16,552 bases of DNA from CAYPZL01 sp964415045 (lineage in GTDB: Bacteria; Planctomycetota; Phycisphaerae; Sedimentisphaerales; Anaerobacaceae). Made by a program: the position numbers and the translations under genes. The notes beneath the pieces were generated by a model, which saw nothing but the letters and a program-made list of their open reading frames with translations, made no database searches and had not been told where the DNA came from. This document shows positions 7,032-13,589 of this stretch, piece by piece (the stretch's first letter is position 1; each line of letters begins with the position of its first letter). Location of the stretch: contig CAYPZL010000128.1 of the NCBI GenBank assembly GCA_964415045.1, positions 1 through 16,552 of the forward strand. The letters are read 5' to 3'.

Positions 7032-8384
7032 TTACTTGCGGGCGACGGCGAGTCGATTGAAAGAGAATTCCACTTTGGCCTTGGCGGGCTTTCCGCCGAT
7101 TTCCAGGACGGGATACGCCAGGAAATTGATGGGGCCGGAGACGGGGCCCGGGTCCACCACGAGGTCCCGGCCGCGGCTCAACTCGATGCGATTGGCCGGA
7201 TGGTGCCCGAAATAATAGGTGGCCAGGCTGGTACACTTGTCCGCCTCGCTGATGTCAACGGGCCACCACTTGCCGTCCGTGTAGAACTCCGCCCAGCAAT
7301 GGTAGCCGTCCACGCCGCCGGAGTTCCTCTCGGAAGGAACGGCCGCCCCGATGGCGAAGCGGGCCGGGATGCCGACGGCCCGGCACAACGCGATGAAATA
7401 GGAGTGGAAATCCGTGCAGTTGCCCGTCTGCGCATCGCACGCATAGACGGCATCGCCCTGGCCCCAGCCGGAACCGAACTTGATGTAGCGCATGCGGTCC
7501 ATGACGTGGTCATATAGGGCGCGGGCCCGCACGAGGTCGCCCGTCTTGCCCTCGACCACCTCCTCGGCAATTCCGCGGAACGTCTCGTTGTTCGGCACCA
7601 GGCGCTCCGGGGCCAGGTATTTGGCCGGGTCCGGCGTTGGCGCCGCATACACGCCTTTCTCGATGCGCTGCACGTGAAAGCGGACTGCAACCGTTTTGCC
7701 GCTGTCTTGCGGGGCAAGCGTCAGGAAGAGCACCTTGTTTCCGTGCTCGCGCTCCTCCAAGATTTCCTGCCGGCCCGGCGCTTCGATACTCTTGAGCTCG
7801 ACCGTCTGGAACACGTCGGAGGTCGGAAGAGGAATCCACATGCGAGCCGTTTCGGTCATTTGCGGCAGCGTCGCCCGGTAGAGAAATTCGAATTCGTCCC
7901 GGTCGGAGACGACCCCCAGCAGTTCCGGCGGTGCATTCTCTGCGGGCACACGGTGCCAAGTCTTGTCGCGCTTCTGCTTCCAGACGTACAGCGGCTGGCC
8001 GTTGATTTTGTGGACCGTCGTTTCCGTGACCGTCATCGCGCCGGGATCGCCGGCGAGGAAGAAATCCACGTCGTACATCTCTCCGTCGCTGCCGGCCAGG
8101 TCCACACAGGCGAAATGGCGACCGGGACCGAGATTCGCCAGGTACTCCGTGTGGACCCGCACCAGCTTCAGCCGGAGTTCCCCTTCACGGAAGGGAACTC
8201 TGAAATATCCTTCGCCCAGGCGGGTCTGCTCCTCAATGTGCTTTTCTATCCCGCTCTGAATATCGGCCGTCACCACACTCGGGGCCGACCGGACGGAGGT
8301 TTTCCCATCATCCCGCCCGGTCAGATAGACCGCGCCCACAGCGCAGACCACAACCGCTGCTATTATCGCAATGCGCCGGTTCAT
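7032..8384 (-). CDS. Membrane-anchored transglutaminase-like (papain-fold) protein
   Basis: The 450-residue product has one N-terminal hydrophobic segment (residues 5-21) that acts as a signal anchor or uncleaved signal peptide, so the rest is outside the cytoplasm. The C-terminal third is a transglutaminase-like domain with a complete catalytic triad: Cys323 in GNCTDFHSYFIALCR, His362 in GYHCWAEFY, Asp377 in WWPVDIS. The block VGIPARFAIG after the Cys is typical. The preceding 300 residues form a beta-rich region seen before such domains in large bacterial proteins. Members may act as proteases, amidases or cross-linkers; the substrate here is unknown. Start ATG 8384 has GAAAGG about six bases upstream. 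The gene follows the small lipoprotein gene after 48 bases on the same strand, so they probably form an operon. Confidence 0.88.
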   Translation of the reverse strand: MNRRIAIIAAVVVCAVGAVYLTGRDDGKTSVRSAPSVVTADIQSGIEKHIEEQTRLGEGYFRVPFREGELRLKLVRVHTEYLANLGPGRHFACVDLAGSDGEMYDVDFFLAGDPGAMTVTETTVHKINGQPLYVWKQKRDKTWHRVPAENAPPELLGVVSDRDEFEFLYRATLPQMTETARMWIPLPTSDVFQTVELKSIEAPGRQEILEEREHGNKVLFLTLAPQDSGKTVAVRFHVQRIEKGVYAAPTPDPAKYLAPERLVPNNETFRGIAEEVVEGKTGDLVRARALYDHVMDRMRYIKFGSGWGQGDAVYACDAQTGNCTDFHSYFIALCRAVGIPARFAIGAAVPSERNSGGVDGYHCWAEFYTDGKWWPVDISEADKCTSLATYYFGHHPANRIELSRGRDLVVDPGPVSGPINFLAYPVLEIGGKPAKAKVEFSFNRLAVARK

Positions 8385-8432
8385 AGCAGACCTTTCAATG
8401 CAAATTGGACCGCGAAGTCAATCGCGTGAACA

Positions 8433-8636
8433 TCACTGAGGGTGTTCGGCGGACGGGTGCTCTCCGGCGGGCGGGGCGTTGGGCGCATCCTCAGCGGACG
8501 GATGTTCGGTGGACGGCTGCTCGCTGGACGGGTGCTCCCCGGTCGGGGGTTCGCTTTCGCCTTTGCAGCCCGCCAAGCCTAACGAGATAACGGCCACCGT
8601 CAGCAGCAACGCAAGCACTTTCCTTAGCTTCTTCAT
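8433..8636 (-). CDS. Small lipoprotein with Glu-His-Pro repeats
   Basis: The 67-residue product starts MKKLRKVLALLL and has a textbook lipoprotein signal with lipobox L21-A22-G23-C24, so the mature chain is only 44 residues and lipid-anchored. The mature part is low-complexity, built on repeated EHPS, EQPS, EHPS, EHPS and EHPQ units rich in Pro, Glu, Ser and His. It contains no fold that I recognise. The ATG at 8636 is chosen because AAAGGAGAG sits about ten bases upstream; the frame is open to 8687, but that longer start would bury the signal peptide. Its stop lies 48 bases before the transglutaminase-like gene. It could be a spacer-like surface peptide, a metal-binding peptide (regular His) or a transglutaminase substrate; none of these can be decided here. 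Confidence 0.75.
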   Translation of the reverse strand: MKKLRKVLALLLTVAVISLGLAGCKGESEPPTGEHPSSEQPSTEHPSAEDAPNAPPAGEHPSAEHPQ

Positions 8637-8977
8637 ATCTACCGACTCTCCTTTCACGTCTGAGGCCAACGAATTCTGTGTCATCACGGCTGATATGTTC
8701 CGCTCTCAGGCCCTGGTCATGGCCATCATGCGTACGCTTCTTCGCCCCGGTCCAGAAGCAGACAGACCTTTCCCTCGGGCATTGTCTGATTCCTGCCCTC
8801 ATACGTAAGCGACTGTTATGTAAGTGATGCGTCTGTACGTACGGCCAACCTCCCCCCTGGGTTCACCCCCTGCGCATTATTCTCAGCGCCATCAGTCCAC
8901 GGAAGCCCAGTATTGCATTTCATAAACCGTGTGATCGTGGATTGCTTCGCTTCCTGCTCGTCCGTGAGATGCTGAAC
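8637..8977. other. 341-base gap without a recognisable gene
   Basis: This gap holds the leader of the small lipoprotein gene and the downstream flank of the tRNA. The only pattern I see is an imperfect tandem pair, TACGTAAGCGA (8802-8812) and TATGTAAGTGA (8817-8827), 9 of 11 identical and 15 bases apart. I found no promoter that I would defend. Confidence 0.5.
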
Positions 8978-9049
8978 TGGGCCCGGCTGGATTCGAACCA
9001 GCGACCAAGGGATTATGAGTCCCCTGCTCTGCCGCTGAGCTACGGGCCC
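8978..9049 (-). tRNA. tRNA with CAU anticodon, probably tRNA-Ile2 (lysidine type) rather than tRNA-Met
   Basis: A full 72-base cloverleaf is visible on the minus strand: acceptor GGGCCCG/CGGGCCC, D-stem GCTC/GAGC, anticodon stem GGGGA/TCCCT with loop CTCATAA (anticodon CAT at 9017-9015), variable loop TGGTC, T-stem GCTGG/CCAGC with loop TTCGAAT, discriminator A. CCA is not encoded. The acceptor pairs C4-G69 and C5-G68 are features recognised by TilS (tRNA-Ile lysidine synthetase), and the anticodon-to-T arm region closely resembles E. coli ileX rather than elongator tRNA-Met. Automatic annotation may call it Met. Confidence 0.9.
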
Positions 9050-9071
9050 GCTTGATGTTCTGCGCGGTTGT

Positions 9072-9101
9072 AGTGTAACGATTGTGTGCCGGTGGGGTCA
9101 A
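9072..9101 (-). promoter_or_regulatory. Sigma70-type promoter of the tRNA gene
   Basis: On the minus strand, TTGACC (9101-9096, 5 of 6) and TACACT (9077-9072, 4 of 6) are separated by 18 bases. Transcription would start about 15 bases before the mature 5' end of the tRNA, a usual leader length for a tRNA transcript. Confidence 0.55.
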
Positions 9102-9179
9102 GTGCGAAGTTGGCTGGGCCGGGGCCGTCTGCGCGCGTGGAATTGCCACGGCGCGCAGTTCGGCTGTTTTTGGACGATG

Positions 9180-10004
9180 TTAACTGGCGCTTTCGGGAGG
9201 GGCGGTGAGCGAGGGCAGGGGATGATCGACGGCGAACTTGGCGCGGACCCTTTCCAGGAGCTTGGCCTTCTTCTGGATTCTCCAGACGAGCAGGATGAGC
9301 GGGGGGCGGGACTTTTCCTTGAACGTGATGACAATGCGGCCAAATCCGAGAAGCCGTTCGAGAAAGTCGCTGGTGTCGATGCGGCTGTTGTAATCTTCGC
9401 GCCCGATTTGCTCGCCGGCCTCGGTGGGACCTTCCTGGAGGTTCATGTAGTTCGGTGTGATCGCTACATAGTAGAACAAGCCCTTGAGCCAGGAGATGAG
9501 AATTGTCAGTAGGCCGATCAGCGTCACGAGAAGATACCCGGTTCCACTGATGGAGAAGCCCAAGTGGCGGAAGATTTTCAGGAACCCAACCACCCAGCCG
9601 CAGAGGTTCAGCCACAGGAACACAAAACCGGCGGTCACGATGCCGATCAGCAACAGCTTGATGCTGATGGCGTATTCCTCCACGAGGAAGTTCAGAAAAA
9701 AGATGGCAAACCAGATGCCGCCGATGACTCTCGGATTGATCCCCGCGAACACGCCCCACTCGGTTTCCTGGAGGAACATGAGGACCGAGGCGGCAAAGGA
9801 GGCCAGGATGGTCGGGGCGTAGAGGACCTTCGGTGTCCAGCCGAAGGTGACCAGCCAGTCATTGATGTCGGGGTCTTCACGGATGGTCTTTTCGGTACGG
9901 ATGCGCGTGCGAAGGGTCTTGCGCAGAAGAAACCCCACCGCGACGCCGGCGGCGACGACACCGATCAATATGTACAACGCAACCATTTTCCCCGATGTCC
10001 ACAT
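9180..10004 (-). CDS. Multi-pass membrane protein with a possible bacterial PH-like C-terminal tail
   Basis: No named family is certain. The 274-residue product has about five or six hydrophobic segments: residues 8-27, then after VLYAP, around GGIWFAIFFLNFL, the long stretch KLLLIGIVTAGFVFLWL, and GYLLVTLIGLLTILI. The last about 75 residues are soluble. Within these, DTSDFLERLLGFGRIVITF (from residue 210) followed by a short helix-rich end resembles the bPH_2 (DUF304, YdbS/YdbT-like) pattern, where such domains sit next to membrane helices. That match is by eye and weak. ATG 10004 is chosen because GGAAAGG lies a few bases upstream; the frame is open to 10055 without support. The leader carries a cluster of GC hairpins. 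The gene is followed by the tRNA, which has its own promoter. Confidence 0.7.
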   Translation of the reverse strand: MWTSGKMVALYILIGVVAAGVAVGFLLRKTLRTRIRTEKTIREDPDINDWLVTFGWTPKVLYAPTILASFAASVLMFLQETEWGVFAGINPRVIGGIWFAIFFLNFLVEEYAISIKLLLIGIVTAGFVFLWLNLCGWVVGFLKIFRHLGFSISGTGYLLVTLIGLLTILISWLKGLFYYVAITPNYMNLQEGPTEAGEQIGREDYNSRIDTSDFLERLLGFGRIVITFKEKSRPPLILLVWRIQKKAKLLERVRAKFAVDHPLPSLTAPPESAS

Positions 10005-10022
10005 TGCATTGCCTTTCCAGGT

Positions 10023-10057
10023 GGGGGCGCCCCCGCTATCGGGGCCTCCCGGCAAGC
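10023..10057. repeat. Cluster of short GC-rich hairpins in the membrane-protein leader
   Basis: GGGGGCGCCCCC (10023-10034) is a perfect 12-base palindrome. It overlaps CCCCG-CTAT-CGGGG, and it is followed within 20 bases by CCGGC-AA-GCCGG. All lie 7 to 45 bases before the ribosome binding site of the membrane protein. They could be a REP-like insertion or an RNA structure that hinders initiation. Confidence 0.45.
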
Positions 10058-10071
10058 CGGCATTCGATTTC

Positions 10072-10112
10072 CGTGCGTCTGAATGCTGCGATTCTACCAG
10101 TATAGACGCACG
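10072..10112 (-). terminator. Inverted repeat downstream of the SDR gene (possible terminator)
   Basis: CGTGCGTCT (10072-10080) and AGACGCACG (10104-10112) are exact reverse complements separated by 23 bases. The element is 37 bases past the SDR stop codon, at the end of the four-gene cluster. The loop is large and no T-run follows, so it may instead be an operator for the membrane-protein gene. Confidence 0.3.
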
Positions 10113-10149
10113 AGCACGAGTTTCATATCAAAGATCGTGATGTTTTCGC

Positions 10150-10929
10150 TCACACGATGGCCCTGGTGGCGCCGGTGGTGAAGCCGCCGTCCACGAGGAG
10201 GATCTGGCCGGTGACATAGGCTGAGGCGTCGGAGGCCAGAAAAACCACGGTTCCGTCAAGGTCGTTGGGTTGTCCGGGCCGGCCCAGGGGAATCCGGTCG
10301 GTGATATACTCGACCCAGGGCTTGTTGTCGTAGAGGACTTTGTTCTGGGCCGTTTTGAACCAGCCGGGAGCCAGGACGTTGACGGTGATGCCGTGACGGC
10401 CCCACTCGGCGGCGAGGCTTCGGCTCATTTGCAGCACGCCCCCGCGACTGGCGCAATAGGCGTTGATGCCCTCCATGCCGAAGACGCAGGTGCAGGAGCC
10501 GATGTTGACGATCCGCCCGTAGTTGCGCTTGATCATCTCTTTTCCGACCGCCTGGGCGACGAAGAACGCGCCTTTGAGATTGGTGTTGAGGACGGTGTCC
10601 CAGTCCTCCCAGCCGAATTGGGCGGCGGGGCGGCGAATGTTCAGTCCCGCATTGTTGACGAGGATGTCGATCCGGCCGTATTCCTCGACGGCCGCGCGGA
10701 CCATGTCCTCGATATCACGCTGCGAGAGGACGTCGAGTTGGACCGGAAGGGTCTTTCGTCCCAGTCCTTCGATTTCCTCTTTGAATGGTATCAATCGCGA
10801 TTTGTCCCGGCTGGTGATGACCAGGTCGGCGCCTGCTTTGGCCAGCGCCCGGCCGAAGTACTGGCCGAGACCCCGGCTGGTGCCCGTCACGATTGCGACT
10901 TTACCCGAAAGGTCGAACAGGTTCTCCAT
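10150..10929 (-). CDS. Short-chain dehydrogenase/reductase, gluconate 5-dehydrogenase/IdnO-like
   Basis: NAD(P)-dependent oxidoreductase of 259 residues, full length for a classical SDR. The Rossmann motif is TGTSRGLG (15-22), the structural motif NNAG is at 92-95, and Asn117, Ser145 and Tyr158 stand in the usual catalytic places. The catalytic motif reads YCASR, so the Lys of YxxxK is Arg162 (codon CGC). The C-terminal end LASDASAYVTGQILLVDGGF is typical of the 5-keto-gluconate reductase/2-deoxy-gluconate dehydrogenase group. ATG 10929 is chosen because GGAG lies eight bases upstream; the TTG at 10950 lacks a ribosome binding site. It begins 17 bases after the stop of the zinc dehydrogenase gene, so they are co-transcribed. 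The likely role is interconversion of a keto-aldonate or similar sugar acid; the substrate is not determined. Confidence 0.9.
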   Translation of the reverse strand: MENLFDLSGKVAIVTGTSRGLGQYFGRALAKAGADLVITSRDKSRLIPFKEEIEGLGRKTLPVQLDVLSQRDIEDMVRAAVEEYGRIDILVNNAGLNIRRPAAQFGWEDWDTVLNTNLKGAFFVAQAVGKEMIKRNYGRIVNIGSCTCVFGMEGINAYCASRGGVLQMSRSLAAEWGRHGITVNVLAPGWFKTAQNKVLYDNKPWVEYITDRIPLGRPGQPNDLDGTVVFLASDASAYVTGQILLVDGGFTTGATRAIV

Positions 10930-10946
10930 CCTCGATTCTCCGTCAT

Positions 10947-11978
10947 TCAAGGTTGCAGGACGATTTTCAGCAGATTCTCTTCGGCCTTGAGCAAACGCTC
11001 GAAGCCGGCCGCACCGTCCTTCAAAGGCAGCACGTCACTGACGAGCGGCCCGACGTTGATTCGGCCCGTGGCGATCAGGTCGATGCACTGGCGAAACTCA
11101 CCCGCGCTGGCATAGGAACCGGTAAACGTCAGCTCGCGCGAGACGAGTTCTTGCAGGTTGAATTCCGTTTCCTTTTGCAGGTTTCCGACGGCGACGACGA
11201 TCCCGCCGGTTCGGGTCAGGGAGATGGCCTGGCGAAACGTTTCTGCGAAGCCGACCGCCTCGAACGTCACGTCGGCGCCGCGCCCGTCGGTTCTCCTGAG
11301 GATCTCCTGCTTCACATCGACCTGGCGCGGATTGACGCAGCCATCGACGCCGACCTGCTTAGCCAGATCGAGCCGGAAGTCGCTGATGTCACAGGCGATG
11401 GTCGTCCGGGCCCCGCGCAACTTGGCGGCCTGGAGAATGAACAGGCCGATTGTGCCGGCGCCGATCACGACGACCGTGTCGGTCTCGGAAATGGCGGGGC
11501 GGTTGGCTGCGTGCGTGCCGATGGAGGCGGGCTCCAGCAAGGACGCCTGCACGAAGGACATGTTGTCCGGCAGCTTCGCGCAGATCCAATGAGGGACCGC
11601 CACGAACTCGGCGAACGCTCCGTGTCGCTTGAATTCAGGCACGGATACGCCCAGGACCTGCCGCGTGACGCAGCGATTGAAGAGCCCCTGTTTGCAGGCC
11701 GGGCACTGGTTGCAGTAGACCGTCGAGTCGAAGCAGATGCGGTCGCCGGCGACGAAGCCCGTCACGTTGGCGCCCACGGTTTCCACCGTCCCGGCCGCCT
11801 CGTGGCCCATAATCAGCGGCGGCAGACGCCGTCCCGTCTTGCCCGTGTGGCCCTGCACGTCCGAGCCGCAGATCCCGCACGCCTTGACCCGGACGAGAAC
11901 GTCATCGCCGCCGATCTGCGGGTCGGGCACGTCCGTGTATTCCAGCGTATACGGCTTCGTGTACAGCAATGCCTTCAA
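10947..11978 (-). CDS. Zinc-dependent medium-chain dehydrogenase (IdnD/sorbitol dehydrogenase-like)
   Basis: NAD(P)-dependent polyol or sugar-acid dehydrogenase of 343 residues. Catalytic zinc ligands are Cys37 (CGICGSD), His59-Glu60 (GHEAAG) and probably Glu149 (LLEP). The structural zinc site is complete: Cys89, Cys92, Cys95, Cys103. The coenzyme motif GAGTIG is at 173-178, and CDISDFRLDLAK follows as the adenine-ribose loop. The protein begins with a TTG at 11978, preceded by GAGGTG at good spacing; no in-frame ATG is nearby. Length and features match E. coli L-idonate 5-dehydrogenase (IdnD), but L-threonine, galactitol-phosphate and sorbitol dehydrogenases share them. It stands between a GntP permease gene (87-base gap) and an SDR gene (17-base gap), which favours a sugar-acid substrate. 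Confidence 0.93.
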   Translation of the reverse strand: MKALLYTKPYTLEYTDVPDPQIGGDDVLVRVKACGICGSDVQGHTGKTGRRLPPLIMGHEAAGTVETVGANVTGFVAGDRICFDSTVYCNQCPACKQGLFNRCVTRQVLGVSVPEFKRHGAFAEFVAVPHWICAKLPDNMSFVQASLLEPASIGTHAANRPAISETDTVVVIGAGTIGLFILQAAKLRGARTTIACDISDFRLDLAKQVGVDGCVNPRQVDVKQEILRRTDGRGADVTFEAVGFAETFRQAISLTRTGGIVVAVGNLQKETEFNLQELVSRELTFTGSYASAGEFRQCIDLIATGRINVGPLVSDVLPLKDGAAGFERLLKAEENLLKIVLQP

Positions 11979-12065
11979 TGTTGCACCTCGATTCTTGTGT
12001 CAACTGAGCCAGCGGACCTGCGAGCATACACCAGAACTCCCCGGTTGAAAAGAGCGTCGTTGGCT

Positions 12066-13499
12066 TTACGTCAGCGGCAGGACCATCGCAAACAGGGTCG
12101 TGAACATCAATCCTATCACGGCCATCGTGCTGACGGTGACCGTCCAGGTCTTGAGGGTCTCGACCTCGGTCAGCCCGCCCATCTTGGCAAAGATCCAGAA
12201 GCCTGAATCGTTCATCCAGTTGCAGCATTGTGCCCCGAATCCGATAGCAGCGGCCAGGTACACCGGATGGTAGCCCAGGTCCGCATTGGGTCCGATCAAC
12301 GCCGCCAGCATGCCCGAGGTCGTGATCATCGAGACGGTGCTGGAGCCCTGGGCGAATTTCAGCAGCGTCGCGATGAGAAACGCCATGAAGAGGAGCTTGA
12401 CGCCGCCGAGCTGCCCGGTGCCGTCATGTCCCATCATGCCCTGGATGGCTTCGCCGACCTGCGCCTCTTTGAGCATGGCGCCGAAGGCGCCGCCGGCCGA
12501 GGTGATCAGGATGATCACGCCCGCGCTCATCAACGAGCCTTCCACCATTTTGGCGAGCTGCTCGCGGCCGGGCTTTCGCTGCCGCCAGAGAACGGCCAGG
12601 GCGATGGCCGCCGAGACGAGCATGGCGAGGTTGGCGTTGCCGAGCACCGCAGTGACGTTTTCGATCTGGGCGATGGCAGCGGTCGGCTCGGCCCCTTTGG
12701 CCAGGGTCGAGACAATCGTGTGCATCGAGATCATCAGCACGGGCAGAAGGATCGGCAGCAGGGAGGGCAGCAGGCCGGGGAGCTGCTCGTCGGGCAGCGG
12801 TTCGGGCTCGGCTCCGGCCCCCTCCAGCGGACGCATCGGAATGTCGATCCGTTTCGAGAGCCAGCCGACGAAGAAGAGAATCACCACCGCGGTCGGGATC
12901 GCACAAAGCAGGCCGACCATGATCATCATGCCCAGGTCGATGCCGAGCGCGTCGGCAATGAGCAGCGGGCCCGGTGTGGGCGGCACGAGCGAATGCGTGA
13001 TCGACGCTCCGGCTCCCATCGCCAGGATCAGGAGGAGATAGCTGCGTTTGGTCCGGCGGTGCATCGACCGCGCCAGGGGAATGAGCAGATAGAAGACGGT
13101 GTCGAAAAACACCGGAACCGAAAGGATGAAGCCGCTTGTCATCAGCGAGATCGGGCAGCGCTTCTCGCCCAAGAGTTGGACGAAGACGCGAACGATGCGG
13201 TCGGCGGCGCCGGAGTCGATCAGGCACTTGCCGATGACGGCCGCCAGGGCGATGACCACGCCGATCTTGCCCGCCGTGGTGCCGAACGCCTCGGCGACCC
13301 GCCCGATCTTCCCGGCAAACTCGCCCGGGGCCAGCAGGCTCACGACCATGGCCGCGGTGATCAGAGCCAGGAACGCGTTGATCCGCAAGGCGATGATCAT
13401 TCCCAGGACGATGGCGATCCCGATCGCCAGGATGAGCAGCGGGCTCATACCTAAGGGGCTCTCGCTGGCGAGAACGCTCAGAAAATGTGGCTCGAACAA
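12066..13499 (-). CDS. GntP-family gluconate/sugar-acid permease
   Basis: Inner-membrane, proton-coupled importer for gluconate, idonate or a related sugar acid; 477 residues with a dozen or so hydrophobic segments. Family blocks seen are SVPVFFDTVFYLLIPLAR (about 127-144), ASITHSLVPPTPGPLLIA (about 165-182), and QGSSTVSMITTSGM and CCNWMNDSGFWIF near the C-terminus. A hydrophilic loop (PLEGAGAEPEPLPDEQLPG) divides the halves. The start is TTG 13499, supported by GGGAGG (13513-13508) eight bases upstream; the first ATG in frame (13448) has no such support. This gives about 17 more N-terminal residues than usual family members. It is the second gene of the cluster, after the Nramp-like gene and before the two dehydrogenases, and probably feeds them. 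Confidence 0.95.
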   Translation of the reverse strand: MFEPHFLSVLASESPLGMSPLLILAIGIAIVLGMIIALRINAFLALITAAMVVSLLAPGEFAGKIGRVAEAFGTTAGKIGVVIALAAVIGKCLIDSGAADRIVRVFVQLLGEKRCPISLMTSGFILSVPVFFDTVFYLLIPLARSMHRRTKRSYLLLILAMGAGASITHSLVPPTPGPLLIADALGIDLGMMIMVGLLCAIPTAVVILFFVGWLSKRIDIPMRPLEGAGAEPEPLPDEQLPGLLPSLLPILLPVLMISMHTIVSTLAKGAEPTAAIAQIENVTAVLGNANLAMLVSAAIALAVLWRQRKPGREQLAKMVEGSLMSAGVIILITSAGGAFGAMLKEAQVGEAIQGMMGHDGTGQLGGVKLLFMAFLIATLLKFAQGSSTVSMITTSGMLAALIGPNADLGYHPVYLAAAIGFGAQCCNWMNDSGFWIFAKMGGLTEVETLKTWTVTVSTMAVIGLMFTTLFAMVLPLT

Positions 13500-13539
13500 A
13501 ATTCAGTCCTCCCTAAACGAACCGGAGTCTTGCGAAAGC

Positions 13540-13586
13540 CCGCGGTCGCCGCGGCTTCCGAGGACACGCGTCCCTTCGTCGGGACG
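13540..13586 (-). terminator. Two hairpins between the Nramp-like and GntP genes
   Basis: CGTCCC-TTCGTC-GGGACG (13569-13586) begins three bases after the Nramp-like stop codon, and CCGCGG-TCG-CCGCGG (13540-13554) follows. Both stems are perfect. Neither is followed by T-residues. They may lower read-through into gntP-like transcription or protect an mRNA end. Confidence 0.35.
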
Positions 13587-13589
13587 ATC

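Noticed and set aside
7032..8636. Lipoprotein-transglutaminase pair as a toxin-antitoxin or defence system
   Set aside because: Both proteins carry export signals and neither has toxin, nuclease or nucleotide-sensing motifs.
8726..8782. An 18-residue frame on the minus strand (MPEGKVCLLLDRGEEAYA) with an AGGAA upstream
   Set aside because: Too short to support without conservation; the purine-rich stretch is weak and no related leader peptide is known to me.
8802..8827. The TACGTAAGCGA/TATGTAAGTGA pair as a CRISPR or iteron array
   Set aside because: Only two imperfect units are present; no further repeats, spacers, cas or rep genes are seen.
11980..12003. Internal promoter before the zinc dehydrogenase, based on a perfect TTGACA on the minus strand
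   Set aside because: No acceptable -10 hexamer lies 16-18 bases downstream; the position holds CATTGA.
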